In this document: positions 1 to 10,384 of the stretch, in pieces | Position numbering within the stretch: the stretch's first letter is position 1 | Layout of the letters: every line of letters begins with the position of its first letter | Source: Anaerobutyricum hallii | Lineage (GTDB): Bacteria; Bacillota; Clostridia; Lachnospirales; Lachnospiraceae | Direction: 5' to 3' | Length of the DNA: 64,000 bases | Assembly: GCF_900209925.1 (NCBI RefSeq) | Contig: NZ_LT907978.1 | Span: 2,079,001-2,143,000 of the forward strand | Program-made: the position numbers and the translations under genes | The notes under the pieces: generated by a model | Database searches by the model: none | What the model saw: the letters and a program-made list of their open reading frames with translations, nothing else | What the model was told of the DNA's origin: nothing

Positions 1-1038
1 CGTTGTAGTAATAATAAACTTCGTATTTCCCCAGTTTTCTACTGCTACCTTAGCCGCTTTTTTATAATCTTCATCCATTTCATCTATATTTTCATAATCA
101 AATGTAGATTGATGCCTTAATATCTCTAAATTATTTTGAAACAGCTCATTAAAAACTTCTGCAGTCTGATCAATGATACTATTATAAGGTATTACATAAA
201 TGATTCTTTTTTTCTTTTGTGAAATCACTCGTTCTAACGCAATCTTAACACTCGCCAAGGTTTTTCCACTTCCCGTTGGCATATTCAACAGATAAATTTC
301 CGCAGTTTTTTTTGCATTCTCAAATGCCTGGCTTTGTAACAATGCTCTGGCTGTTTGAAGCTCTGTTTCAACCTGAAAACTTTCTAATTTTTGATTTACA
401 TTATCTAACGCTGCCCCAAAATCCCCTTTTAATTCTCTTGGTCTTTCATCAACTCTACAAAAATTCGCTGTATCTTCTGAGTCTGCATCTACAAGACATG
501 AAAATAAATATCTTGTCAAAAATGCAATCTTATCTAGTACTTTCTCTTCACTATTGTCACAATCTGATAACAGAAATTGTAGAAAATCCTTCTCATCTAG
601 TTCCGGTATTTCCAATTCTTCTTTATATGTAGAAAAATCTTCAAATTTTCTTTTTAATCTTCCAGCTAATGTCGAATCTGTCCCATAATCATTTCTAGTT
701 CCACCATCTGGTATTCCTGAATGATGCCCGGCTATACAATATTCCATCATTCTTGACAAAATCCCTAATGGATATCTGGATTTATTCTCCGACATATCTT
801 TTACAATAATTACTCCACAAGTTGAATGTTCTACCCTTATATCACTTCCTGATATTCTTTTTTGAAAAGATTCCTGATACTTCCCACAGTCGTGTAATAA
901 CCCTGTTACATATGCTATCTTCTTAAATATTTCAACAGCATATTCTTCCGCTAACATCGCAACATTTTCACTATGTTCCTTTACTGTTTGTTCTGTTTTT
1001 AATTCTTCATTAATATGCGCAATATACTTTTTCTCCAT
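1..1038 (-). CDS. cas3: CRISPR-associated helicase/nuclease Cas3, 5' part (runs off left edge)
   Basis: Cas3 unwinds and degrades DNA recruited by the Cascade complex in type I CRISPR interference. The 346 codons visible encode an N-terminal HD nuclease domain (LLHDCGKY near residue 48, a second histidine pair in CIAGHHSG near residue 105) and then the start of a superfamily 2 helicase with Walker A NMPTGSGKT near residue 255 and the following KFIITTT segment. The start at 1038 has an AAAGGG ribosome site 6 nt upstream. The 3' end, and any cas5/8/7/4/1/2 genes and array, would lie beyond base 1. HD-helicase order is typical of type I; subtype I-C is likely because cas3 appears to be the first gene, but this is inference. 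The promoter is separate from the upstream amidohydrolase. Confidence 0.9.
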   Translation of the reverse strand, partial: MEKKYIAHINEELKTEQTVKEHSENVAMLAEEYAVEIFKKIAYVTGLLHDCGKYQESFQKRISGSDIRVEHSTCGVIIVKDMSENKSRYPLGILSRMMEYCIAGHHSGIPDGGTRNDYGTDSTLAGRLKRKFEDFSTYKEELEIPELDEKDFLQFLLSDCDNSEEKVLDKIAFLTRYLFSCLVDADSEDTANFCRVDERPRELKGDFGAALDNVNQKLESFQVETELQTARALLQSQAFENAKKTAEIYLLNMPTGSGKTLASVKIALERVISQKKKRIIYVIPYNSIIDQTAEVFNELFQNNLEILRHQSTFDYENIDEMDEDYKKAAKVAVENWGNTKFIITTT

Positions 1039-1083
1039 ATAATACCCTTTCAAAAGCAATATTGTATTTATTTTTGTACATTC

Positions 1084-1112
1084 ATGATAGCACACTTATT
1101 TTTTTATTTCAA
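1084..1112 (-). promoter_or_regulatory. Putative sigma-A promoter of cas3
   Basis: On the minus strand TTGAAA (1107-1112) and TATCAT (1084-1089) are separated by exactly 17 nt, about 50 nt before the cas3 start. This is a motif match only. Confidence 0.55.
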
Positions 1113-1151
1113 TTTTTTCTTTATTTAGTTGAATATTAATTATAATTCCAA

Positions 1152-1186
1152 TAAAAAAGTTCCTTGCATTTTTCTGCAAGAAACTT
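1152..1186 (-). terminator. Rho-independent terminator after the amidohydrolase gene
   Basis: Eleven-base arms (1158-1168 and 1175-1185, one G-U pair) around a 6-nt loop are followed on the minus strand by a run of six T. It lies between the amidohydrolase stop at 1328 and the cas3 promoter, so it separates the two transcripts. Confidence 0.85.
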
Positions 1187-1327
1187 TCTCTAGAACAATA
1201 TTCAACCAAATAATTTCTACTCACATACTTATAAGGCATGACTTCCATTTATAAATACACTTTTTATAAATTACATCCTTTATTCTATACTAACAAACTG
1301 GAAAATCCAATCCCAAAATTATATACT

Positions 1328-2509
1328 CTACTCTTCCTTCTCCCGATGCATCGCCGAAACTACCGCCGCCAAATGAAGCAGCACTCCATCAGCAAGTGCA
1401 GATTCTTCGATCTCAAACTTCGGATGATGATTCGGATAACACTTTCTTCCCGGTGTGCCACAGCCTGCGAAGGCAAATACGCCCGGAACTTCCTTCTGGT
1501 ACCAGGAGAAGTCTTCTCCAAGCATCAATGGTGCGATATGGACCAGCTTTCTATTCTCTAATAGCTGTTCCGCTTCGTCTGCGATCCGACGGGAAAGTGC
1601 TTCGTCGTTAAGTACCGGTGGATGGGAACCCTGCTCATAAGCAATCTTTACATTCCCACCGTAGCTGTCAGCGACTGCTTCCGCTCTTCTTCGGATGGCA
1701 TCCTGCAGATGCTGTGCTACTATTTCAGAATAACTTCGACAAGTTCCTTCTAATACGGCTTTTCCTGAAATGATATTATACTGTGTTCCTGATTTTAAGG
1801 AACCGACTGTGACAACTGCTCCTTCGATCGGGTCTAATTCTCTTGCTACAATTGTCTGTATATTCATCACAAAATCCGCTGCCATAACCGTAGCATCCAC
1901 ACATTGATGCGGTTTTGCCGCATGGCCGCCTTTACCGATAAAAGTAATAGAAAAACGGTCTGTCTGTGCCATTCTTGCTCCCGGTTCTACCGAAATCTCC
2001 CCGGCCTTTATATCGGAAAACAGATGCAGGCCAAATATCTCATCCACATCTTCTAAGATTCCCTGTGAAATAATATGTTTTGCACCTTTTGTATTCTCTT
2101 CAGATGGCTGAAAAATCAGCTTGACACGTACTGTAAGTTCTGATTCCATCTCTTTTAATATGGAGGCTGCCCCTAAAAGCCCTGCAATATGTCCATCGTG
2201 TCCACAGGCATGCATCTTTCCCGGATGTTTTGACTGAAATGGCAGATCCGTATCTTCTGAAACTCTCAGACCATCAATATCCGCTCTAAGTGCTACTGTA
2301 TAGGCATCATGTGGTCCAATATATGCGGTTACTCCTGTTGGATCCAAACGAAGTGGATGAATTCCCATCGCAGTAAGCTTCTCACAGATTAATTCTGTTG
2401 TTTTTTCTTCCTCAAAACCCAATTCCGGTATCTGATGGAATTCATGATACCAGGAAATGAACTCTTCTCTCTTCCCGGATACTTTCTCTAATAATTCTTC
2501 CCGTATCAT
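1328..2509 (-). CDS. M20-family metal-dependent amidohydrolase (hippurate/N-acyl-amino-acid hydrolase type)
   Basis: Predicted cytosolic zinc hydrolase that removes acyl groups from N-acyl amino acids or related amides. The 393-aa protein carries the M20 metal ligands: HACGHDGH (100-107), the acidic pair in QPSEENTKGA (about 137), GLHLFSD, the dimer-lid GKGGHAA, and a C-terminal MLGEDFSWY. The ATG at 2509 is chosen because AAGGAGG lies 6 nt upstream; an in-frame start at 2545 has no such site. The DUF1700 gene ends 28 nt upstream and is probably cotranscribed. Exact substrate cannot be read from sequence. Confidence 0.9.
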   Translation of the reverse strand: MIREELLEKVSGKREEFISWYHEFHQIPELGFEEEKTTELICEKLTAMGIHPLRLDPTGVTAYIGPHDAYTVALRADIDGLRVSEDTDLPFQSKHPGKMHACGHDGHIAGLLGAASILKEMESELTVRVKLIFQPSEENTKGAKHIISQGILEDVDEIFGLHLFSDIKAGEISVEPGARMAQTDRFSITFIGKGGHAAKPHQCVDATVMAADFVMNIQTIVARELDPIEGAVVTVGSLKSGTQYNIISGKAVLEGTCRSYSEIVAQHLQDAIRRRAEAVADSYGGNVKIAYEQGSHPPVLNDEALSRRIADEAEQLLENRKLVHIAPLMLGEDFSWYQKEVPGVFAFAGCGTPGRKCYPNHHPKFEIEESALADGVLLHLAAVVSAMHREKEE

Positions 2510-2537
2510 ACTTGCCTCCTTTTTATATGCTCTTACT

Positions 2538-3014
2538 CTATCCACGAATCAAACGAACAATGAACACGATTGCAATAATTACAACTGCGACCGGTAACAA
2601 TGCCCGAAGTAAAAATAATACAACAAAAAATATAAGTGCTGATATAATGATTGTCATGATCATTCTTCCAGCATTCTGCAGCGTTCCGCTTCCCCGCTGT
2701 CTGCTGCTTTCAATATCGCCTCTTTCAGAATCATACGAACTTCCATAATTACTGTATGAGCCTTCCCTGTAATCGCTGTCTTCATAACCTGAATTACCAG
2801 AAGCGGCCCCCTCATTCCCATGAGCATCAATAATTGAACGTGCGATAAGACGTGGACTTCCTAACTCCCGGATCACATCTTCCTCACTTTTTCCATTACG
2901 GATCTCGTCCTCAAAATACTGCCTGTAATATGTTAAAGAATCGGACAATTCATACGCAGATACCTCTCCTTGCAGAGACTGTTCTAATTCCATCATAAAC
3001 TGTTCTTTTGTCAT
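2538..3014 (-). CDS. DUF1700 (HAAS-type) membrane protein
   Basis: A 158-aa protein with an N-terminal helical HAAS/DUF1700 unit (MTKEQFMMELEQSL, then YYRQYFEDEIRNGKSEEDVI with conserved LGSP near residue 51), a Ser/Gly/Tyr-rich linker (70-110) and a C-terminal hydrophobic segment (about 116-155) ending in basic residues. Such proteins often work with PadR-type regulators to sense the envelope, but no PadR gene is present here. Role otherwise unknown. It precedes the amidohydrolase in the same orientation. Confidence 0.75.
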   Translation of the reverse strand: MTKEQFMMELEQSLQGEVSAYELSDSLTYYRQYFEDEIRNGKSEEDVIRELGSPRLIARSIIDAHGNEGAASGNSGYEDSDYREGSYSNYGSSYDSERGDIESSRQRGSGTLQNAGRMIMTIIISALIFFVVLFLLRALLPVAVVIIAIVFIVRLIRG

Positions 3015-3070
3015 TCTTTTCTACCTTTCTTTTGCTTTCGATACTTTTATTCTTTTTCATAAATACTTTG

Positions 3071-3131
3071 TTCAAGAATACCAAGGCATTCTTACTGCGA
3101 GGTGTGTGTCATGTAAGGCATGACCTATTCT
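3071..3131. repeat. Dispersed palindromic intergenic repeat, copy 1 (family A)
   Basis: An imperfect palindrome (3071-3093, AAGAATACC/GGCATTCTT) is joined to CTGCGAGG and to a second small hairpin GTCATG...CATGAC. The same module recurs at 12497-12530 and, inverted, at 39981-40010, with a core-only copy at 35580-35605. See the finding on family A. Confidence 0.6.
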
Positions 3132-3168
3132 TCTATAACTTTAAAACATCCTTCTTCAAATATCCAGA

Positions 3169-3831
3169 CTAATTATCTTTTTCAAATTTATCCATATTTT
3201 CGGTTTTTCCAATTACTACAATAATATCATTATGTTTAAAGCGATAATCCGGCATAATTTCAATATTCGTTTCCGAATTATTTTCTAAAGCGATAATATT
3301 TAATTGATACTTCCGACGGATTTCTGATTCCTGCACACTTTTGCCGATCAGATTTTTCCCAACCGGAATCTGACGGATTTCTATATTGTTACTTAAAGAA
3401 ACAAAATCAAGGAAATTATCCGATATTAATTTTTTCCCAAGGCGAAGTGCCATATCACGTTCCGGATAGACTACCTCTGCGCCAAGCTTCTTTAATACTG
3501 CTCCCTGCTCTTCACTTGTCGCTTTGGCAATAACATGCGGCACGCCAAGTTCTAATGCAGACATTGTTGTTAAAATACTGACATCGACTTTTTCTCCAAT
3601 ACAGATAATTGCAACATCGCAGTTCTGGATTCCTGTTTCTCTTAACGTATCGATTCCCAGACTTTCTGCTACAAACGCATAATCCGTATAACGACGGATA
3701 TTTTTAATCTTTTCTTCACTTCTGTCAACTGCGATTACTTCTTTTCCTGCCTGTGCAAGGGCAATGGCAAGTGCTGTTCCAAAACGTCCAAGTCCAATCA
3801 CTCCATAAGCTGTTCCACGCTTCTTTTTCAT
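3169..3831 (-). CDS. trkA: TrkA/KtrA-type potassium channel regulator
   Basis: Cytoplasmic RCK-domain subunit that gates the partner TrkH/KtrB channel through NAD(H) or adenine nucleotide binding. The Rossmann motif GLGRFG lies near residue 13, followed by AVDRSEEK (acidic residue ending strand 2), and a C-terminal TrkA_C domain (about 140-220) ending VVIGKTENMDKF. At 220 aa it has the single-RCK size of KtrA. The start at 3831 has AAAGGA 7 nt upstream; an in-frame TTG at 3855 overlapping trkH is the alternative. Directly downstream of trkH in one operon. Confidence 0.92.
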   Translation of the reverse strand: MKKKRGTAYGVIGLGRFGTALAIALAQAGKEVIAVDRSEEKIKNIRRYTDYAFVAESLGIDTLRETGIQNCDVAIICIGEKVDVSILTTMSALELGVPHVIAKATSEEQGAVLKKLGAEVVYPERDMALRLGKKLISDNFLDFVSLSNNIEIRQIPVGKNLIGKSVQESEIRRKYQLNIIALENNSETNIEIMPDYRFKHNDIIVVIGKTENMDKFEKDN

Positions 3832-3847
3832 CTCTATATCCTTTCTT

Positions 3848-5155
3848 CTATCCAATCGAAATCATTTCTTCAGAATATCTTGCATTCGGTGTAGTATCTT
3901 TACTCCATACAGAAAGAAGTGTAAATGCACCAACACGTCCCGTAAACATTAACAGAATAAGAAGTATTCTTGCAGCTATGCCAAGTTCCGGAGTAATTCC
4001 TGTAGAAAGTCCTGCGGTACTGAATGCAGATATCACTTCAAATATAAGCTGTATAAAATCATATTCCGGCTCAAATACACATATCAAAAATGTAGCGGTG
4101 CATAAAATGCCGACATATAATACTGTAATCATAAATGCCTTTGAAATATTCTCATCAGATATGCTGCGCCGGAAAGCATGTGCAGACTTTTTCCTTCCCA
4201 TACATTTTAAAGCCTGTATCATCACAAAAATGGTCGTTGTCTTTGCACCACCTCCCGTTGAACCCGGAGAGGCACCGATGAACATAAGAATACACATCGC
4301 AAATAAGCCTGCTTTTGAAAAGCTTCCAATATCATACGTAGAAAATCCTGCTGTTCTCGTTGTCATACTCTGAAAAAATGCACCCATCCATGTGATATTT
4401 TTTTCTGTTGCCTTTAAAATAAACATACCTCCAAGCAGAAGTACTGCTGTCATAGAAACAACAACCTTTGAATGCAGACAAAGTTTTTTAAAACGTTTTT
4501 GCTTCACAATATCTACAAGAACAAGAAAACCAAGACCGCCGGCAATTACCAAAATATCTGTTGTTATATTTAGTAAAATATTATCTTTGTAGGGAATCAG
4601 ATTATGCATTCCTCCAAGATTATCAAAGCCAGCATTATTAAACGCGGCAATAGAATGAAAAATGCTTATTCCTATTGCATGTAATGGCGAATAATCTTTC
4701 CTAAATACAATAAAACTGATAAGCGCTCCTACTGCCTCAAATCCAAGAGTAATCGCAAGAACGACCCGCACCAGACGCACCATTCCGCCATAGGTGTCAA
4801 CATTTAATGCCTCTTTTACCATCAGACGGCTTTTAATGCTTACTCTTTTACCGGCTGCGATAATCAGTCCGACACCGACAGAAGCAATTCCCAGACCACC
4901 GATCTGTATCAACATGGCAATGATTATCTGCCCTATCGCAGTAAAGCTGTCTGCAGTATCTACTACTACAAGACCGGTAACGCAAACAGCACTCGTTGAT
5001 GTAAATAATGCATTAAGAAAAGAAAGATGTACTCCTTTTTTCAGAGAAAAAGGCATCATCAATAGTATTGCTCCCGTCAGGATTACTACACTAAACCCCA
5101 GCGCAATAATCCTGCTTGGACTTTGCTTTTTTAATAAATCAAATATCCGCTTCAT
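3848..5155 (-). CDS. trkH: TrkH/KtrB-family potassium uptake channel
   Basis: Polytopic membrane subunit for K+ (possibly Na+-coupled) uptake. The 435-aa protein has the hydrophobic pattern of four M1-P-M2 repeats with selectivity-filter-like segments (STSAVCVTGL near residue 55, NNAGFDNLGG, TRTAGFSTYDIG, AFSTAGLSTGI). The start at 5155 has a GAGG site; the longer reading frame from 5212 lies inside the upstream CNNM gene. It overlaps that gene by 17 nt and is followed immediately by trkA, so channel and gate are translated together. Confidence 0.93.
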   Translation of the reverse strand: MKRIFDLLKKQSPSRIIALGFSVVILTGAILLMMPFSLKKGVHLSFLNALFTSTSAVCVTGLVVVDTADSFTAIGQIIIAMLIQIGGLGIASVGVGLIIAAGKRVSIKSRLMVKEALNVDTYGGMVRLVRVVLAITLGFEAVGALISFIVFRKDYSPLHAIGISIFHSIAAFNNAGFDNLGGMHNLIPYKDNILLNITTDILVIAGGLGFLVLVDIVKQKRFKKLCLHSKVVVSMTAVLLLGGMFILKATEKNITWMGAFFQSMTTRTAGFSTYDIGSFSKAGLFAMCILMFIGASPGSTGGGAKTTTIFVMIQALKCMGRKKSAHAFRRSISDENISKAFMITVLYVGILCTATFLICVFEPEYDFIQLIFEVISAFSTAGLSTGITPELGIAARILLILLMFTGRVGAFTLLSVWSKDTTPNARYSEEMISIG

Positions 5156-6467
5156 TGCTTCCTCTTTTCTTAACTTTTCGCACGATTGCATAGTCCACCA
5201 TATGATTCTCAATATTTTTTACATCTATCTTTAAATCATTCACTTCCAGCGAAAACTTTTCTCCTTCTGCCGGAACTCTTCCGATTGCATCCCACACAAA
5301 ACCACTGAAAGTATCAAACACTTCCGGGAACTCTACACCAAGAGCCTCCGATACCTCGTCAAGCTGTGCACAGCCCTGAATCCGCCAGACATCTTCTTTG
5401 ATTTTTTTAATATCTTCCGGTTTTGCCGGCATTTCTTCTTCTTCTAACTCACCAACTAAAGCTTCTACCAGGTCATGAAGCGTTACGATTCCACTCATTC
5501 CTCCGTACTCATCAAGTACAACTGCAAAATAAATCCTAACCTTCTTCATATGTGCAAACAATATGTTGGCCTTCATATTCTCTGGTACAAAATACGGATC
5601 ATCCACCGCATTCTTCATTACGTATTCCTTTGACTTATCTTCCGAACGAAAATAATCTTTCGTATCAAGAATCCCTACAACGTCTTCCTGATTTGAATCA
5701 ATAATCGGAAAATGTGAAAAACGACATTCTCTGATCGTCTTCTCCCATTCCTGCGCATCGTCCTCAAGATTTAAACAAACCAGATCCCGCCGTCTTGTAC
5801 TGACCTGTTCCGCTGTCGTATCATTAAACTCAAATACATTCTGGATCAGTTTACTCTCTTCATTCTGAATCGTACCCTGCTCTTTTCCCTCTGCAAGCAT
5901 CATACGGATTTCCTCTTCTGTAACTACTTCCTGTTCTTCCTCCGGATTAATACCGACTATCCGCAAAAAGATATTAGAAGAAATATGAAGCAATCCCGCA
6001 AGCGGTGCAAATAGCTTCGCAGCAAGAAATAATATTCCTACCCTTTTAAAGGCATCATCCTCGGATTTACTCATCGCTGCCCTTTTTGGCAATATCTCAC
6101 CAAACAGCAGATTCACATACGTAAGAATAAGTGTAACTACGATAACCGACACTCCATAAATGACCTGTTCTGAAACAATCATCTTTCCTGCAAAACCTTC
6201 CAGCACTACACTTTTTACAAATTCTGCAAAATACACTGCCACAAAAGCGCCACTTAGCAATCCTGCGAATGTCACAGCCGCCTGTATCGCCTCAAGAAAC
6301 TTTGCCGGCTTCTCAAGGAGCAGAACAGCCTTCTCAGCCCGTCGGTCACCTTCTTCTGCCATCTGTTTTATCTTTGTTTCATTCATAGAAATAACCGAAA
6401 TCTCTGCACTTGAAAAAATCGCATTCAATATGATCAATACAATCTGTAATATTATTATGCCAACCAT
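5139..6467 (-). CDS. CNNM/CorC-HlyC family transporter with CBS pair
   Basis: Membrane protein of the hemolysin C/CNNM family, implicated in Mg2+ or other divalent cation export. The order is an N-terminal DUF21 membrane domain (1-190) with motif SSAEISVISMNETK, a CBS pair (about 205-330, FPIIDSNQEDVVGIL and YGGMSGIVTLHDLVEALVGE) and a C-terminal CorC_HlyC domain (345-430). The 442-aa length is normal. The nearest GGAGG is about 13 nt from the chosen ATG, a long spacing. First gene of the CNNM-trkH-trkA overlap group. Confidence 0.9.
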   Translation of the reverse strand: MVGIIILQIVLIILNAIFSSAEISVISMNETKIKQMAEEGDRRAEKAVLLLEKPAKFLEAIQAAVTFAGLLSGAFVAVYFAEFVKSVVLEGFAGKMIVSEQVIYGVSVIVVTLILTYVNLLFGEILPKRAAMSKSEDDAFKRVGILFLAAKLFAPLAGLLHISSNIFLRIVGINPEEEQEVVTEEEIRMMLAEGKEQGTIQNEESKLIQNVFEFNDTTAEQVSTRRRDLVCLNLEDDAQEWEKTIRECRFSHFPIIDSNQEDVVGILDTKDYFRSEDKSKEYVMKNAVDDPYFVPENMKANILFAHMKKVRIYFAVVLDEYGGMSGIVTLHDLVEALVGELEEEEMPAKPEDIKKIKEDVWRIQGCAQLDEVSEALGVEFPEVFDTFSGFVWDAIGRVPAEGEKFSLEVNDLKIDVKNIENHMVDYAIVRKVKKRGSNEADI

Positions 6468-6491
6468 TTTTTCTAAAAAAATCCTCCATGT

Positions 6492-6572
6492 ATGTAGTAT
6501 ATACTCTCAGAGTCTTCCCTTCACTTACTTATATTAAAAAGATTTATAAGAAGATTCCAAGGGCACATTAGT
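6492..6572. repeat. Dispersed imperfect inverted repeat, copy 1 (family B)
   Basis: TACTCTCAGAGTCTTCC and AAGATTCCAAGGGCACATTA frame a short AT-rich middle, in the same arrangement as 23388-23441. In both places it sits just upstream of a minus-strand gene. Confidence 0.4.
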
Positions 6573-6636
6573 AAAACCTATTATAGCACAAAACCCCTAA
6601 AAATAACATTTTGATTTAAATAAACGTGGGAATCAA

Positions 6637-6735
6637 AAAAAGTACAGCATCGCAGCTGTAATGTCATAGTAAATAAAATGTGTTTAAACATTCTCACACA
6701 TGACAATCTTTACATATACGATACTGTACTTTTTA
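6637..6735 (-). terminator. Long hairpin terminator after groEL
   Basis: Arms at 6639-6652 and 6719-6732 (AAGTACAG.ATCG type, one mismatch) enclose a region with smaller inner pairings (TGTCAT/ATGACA). The distal arm runs into seven T on the minus strand. It sits between the groEL stop at 6796 and the CNNM promoter region. The remainder of the 6468-6795 gap shows no gene. Confidence 0.65.
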
Positions 6736-6795
6736 ATTTCTTATATTAATCAAATATTAATCAATTATCAAGATATTTGAATCAAAAGATATTGA

Positions 6796-8460
<1,665 letters not shown>

Positions 8461-8507
8461 TTATGGATGATTATCTGATATAAATCAAAATAAATATATG
8501 TTACCTA

Positions 8508-8780
8508 TTATTCTACGATTGCAAGAATATCACTCTGTTTTACGATGATATATTCTTCCTCTTCCATTTTAACATTCGTTCCTGCATATTTAGAATAAAT
8601 TACTTTCTGTCCAACGGTTACTTCCATCTTAACATCATCTGTTCCAGGACCTACAGCTACTACTTCTGCTTCCTGTGGTTTTTCCTGTGCGGAGCTAGTA
8701 AGAATAATACCAGTCTTTGTTTTTGTTTCTGCCTCCAGCTGTTTTAATACAACTCTGTCTGCTAATGGTACTAACTTCAT
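8508..8780 (-). CDS. groES: Co-chaperonin GroES (Hsp10)
   Basis: Seven-subunit lid for GroEL. The 90-aa product MKLVPLADRVVLK... contains the mobile-loop region ETKTKTGIILTSSAQEKPQEA and the roof-region residues. The start at 8780 follows AGGAGG by 9 nt. The longer frame from 8852 would start inside the CIRCE operator and is rejected. Confidence 0.99.
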   Translation of the reverse strand: MKLVPLADRVVLKQLEAETKTKTGIILTSSAQEKPQEAEVVAVGPGTDDVKMEVTVGQKVIYSKYAGTNVKMEEEEYIIVKQSDILAIVE

Positions 8781-8841
8781 AATATAATGCCTCCTAATTA
8801 AAATTAATTGTAAATCTGTTATCTTTCTTATTTTTATATTG

Positions 8842-8868
8842 TTAGCACTCATTACGTTTGAGTGCTAA
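8842..8868. promoter_or_regulatory. CIRCE operator (HrcA binding site)
   Basis: TTAGCACTC (8842-8850), nine bases, then GAGTGCTAA (8860-8868): a perfect match to the CIRCE consensus. It overlaps the transcription start region of groESL, so HrcA would repress the operon until heat shock. Confidence 0.98.
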
Positions 8869-8880
8869 TCGCTAATACCT

Positions 8881-8909
8881 ATAATATGTTTTTTCTTTTA
8901 TAATTGCAA
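8881..8909 (-). promoter_or_regulatory. Sigma-A promoter of groESL
   Basis: TTGCAA (8904-8909) and TATTAT (8881-8886) on the minus strand with 17-nt spacing, 12 nt before the CIRCE element. Confidence 0.75.
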
Positions 8910-8971
8910 GTTTAAAAATTCTTTATTTCTTGGTAATTTGTTTTATATCTATATTTATCTCTTTTTTCCTC

Positions 8972-9328
8972 TTATTTTCTGATTATATCTCTTTTTTCTT
9001 TAGTTTTTCTCTTTTCAGTATGTTTCTTCTCAAGATTCTTCATTCGAAACCGCCCATTTTCATAAATACCGGTAATCTGCTTATATCCTCTTTTTGTTTT
9101 TATAATGTCTCCCACCTTAGCATCTGGAGGTAATTGAAACTTTCCGTACACTCTTCGAATTCTGTTTCGGTTCTTTTTTCTCCCATATATCTTATGCGGA
9201 ACACTATACATTCTTTCCATAGCCAAAGGAGGCTCCTCTCCTTTTCTATCATATTCCTCTGCATTCACTACCATGGAACACAATAGAATTCCTATAAGTA
9301 CTCCAAACCCCAGTATTCTTATCTTCAT
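8972..9328 (-). CDS. Small secreted basic protein, function unknown
   Basis: A 118-aa protein with an N-terminal signal peptide (MKIRILGFGVLIGILLCSMV, likely cut after VNA near residue 23). The mature part is strongly basic: YGRKKNRNRIRRVYG, a middle segment VGDIIKTKRGYKQITGIY and a Lys/Arg-rich C-terminus. The ATG at 9328 has GGGGAGGAG 4 nt upstream. I recognise no family. The VGDIIKTKRG...GIYENGRF segment could form a small beta fold. It stands alone between groES and the BlaI-type gene. Confidence 0.6.
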   Translation of the reverse strand: MKIRILGFGVLIGILLCSMVVNAEEYDRKGEEPPLAMERMYSVPHKIYGRKKNRNRIRRVYGKFQLPPDAKVGDIIKTKRGYKQITGIYENGRFRMKNLEKKHTEKRKTKEKRDIIRK

Positions 9329-9454
9329 CGTTCTCCTCCCCAGCGCAATCAAGTCATTCCATCATCGCAATTATCTCAATGATCTCAATCATCTGTACCT
9401 TATTTTACTTTATATATAGACGCAGTTTTTATATAAAATGTTTCATCTTTTTGT

Positions 9455-9490
9455 AAAAAAGAAAAAGTGCACTATCTATATAGCACACTT
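9455..9490 (-). terminator. Terminator after the BlaI-type gene
   Basis: Eleven-base arms (9465-9475, 9480-9490, two G-U pairs) with a 4-nt loop, followed by a T-rich run on the minus strand, 60 nt past the stop at 9550. Confidence 0.75.
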
Positions 9491-9549
9491 TATCATTTCT
9501 TTTATTTAATTACAAACTGTTATCTTTCTTCGTTTTTTCTATTATAACT

Positions 9550-9933
9550 TCAGGAATCACTCTTTATCGCTTTAATCTGTGAGAGCAGTTCCTGCTCATC
9601 CACATCCGTAATCGCATCATCACCCGTCAGCGCCGCAATAAAATGGCTGATCTTTCCATCGTATGACTCTTTAAGAATCGCCCTTGCTTTATTCTGCTTA
9701 AACTGCGCCTTTGTTATCTTCATCTGATAACAGGTCTTTGTTCCTTCTTTTTCTTTCTTTAACAGTCCCTTTTCAATGAGACGGCTTAAAAAAGTATTCA
9801 ATGTCTGTTTCTTCCAGTTTTTATCCAGATTCTCATTAAAATACTTCATCAATTCCCCAAAAGTATACTTATCCCCCATTCCCCAGAAATACTCCATTAT
9901 CTCGTATTCTGTTTTACTCAAGTGACTACTCAT
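9550..9933 (-). CDS. BlaI/MecI/CopY-family transcriptional repressor
   Basis: Winged-helix DNA-binding repressor of the penicillinase-repressor family. The 127-aa protein shows LSKTEYEIMEYFWGMGDKYTF, the recognition region KKQTLNTFLSRLIEKGLL (about 40-57) and a C-terminal dimerisation helix. The ATG at 9933 is preferred because GGAGG lies 9 nt upstream; the ATG at 9942 abuts the ribosome site. No BlaR1-type sensor protease or beta-lactamase is next to it, so its targets lie elsewhere or it acts on the neighbouring exporter gene. Confidence 0.88.
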   Translation of the reverse strand: MSSHLSKTEYEIMEYFWGMGDKYTFGELMKYFNENLDKNWKKQTLNTFLSRLIEKGLLKKEKEGTKTCYQMKITKAQFKQNKARAILKESYDGKISHFIAALTGDDAITDVDEQELLSQIKAIKSDS

Positions 9934-10057
9934 ATACTTCATCCTCCTGTGTACTTGCTTTGCATTTTATAATATATAGACTATACTATGGCTTAATTAT
10001 TTTTGCAAGCACTTTCTATATTTCTTTCATTGACATTAGTTAGGGTTAAAAGGTATC

Positions 10058-10084
10058 TTGACATTTTTTTTAATATATTATACT
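10058..10084 (+). promoter_or_regulatory. Putative promoter for the small plus-strand ORF
   Basis: TTGACA (10058-10063) and TATACT (10079-10084) with a 15-nt spacer, shorter than ideal, about 50 nt before the ORF at 10136. Confidence 0.4.
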
Positions 10085-10135
10085 GTACTCTCAGATTTTT
10101 TTGATTTTTATTTATAATAAACGAAAGGATTTTTT

Positions 10136-10384
10136 ATGAAAAAAATAGGTCGTTACCATAATGATTACAGTCCAAGATATACAGAAGCATTTGATATTTA
10201 CGAGAAAGCAAAAAATCATGTAAAAGCTCAAAAAAAGAAAGAAAGATTACGCTCTCTTTCGATTATTGAACAAGAACATGGCAACAGAAGCTGCGATGAT
10301 AATTCCGTATCCGACAAAGCTCCACAAATCAGGAATCTGTCTAAGGAACAGAAAACCAAGGATTGTGGAGAAAATAATCTGTGA
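10136..10384 (+). CDS. Small hydrophilic ORF overlapping the 3' end of the EamA gene in antisense
   Basis: An 82-codon ORF (MKKIGRYHNDYSPRYTEAFD...) with a good ribosome site (GAAAGGA, 7 nt spacing) and a promoter-like sequence upstream. The first 37 residues look protein-like and lie outside any other gene; the rest is antisense to the EamA coding region (overlap 10247-10384). No family recognised. It may be a short real protein with an overlapping tail, or a gene fragment truncated by a rearrangement. Confidence 0.35.
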   Translation: MKKIGRYHNDYSPRYTEAFDIYEKAKNHVKAQKKKERLRSLSIIEQEHGNRSCDDNSVSDKAPQIRNLSKEQKTKDCGENNL

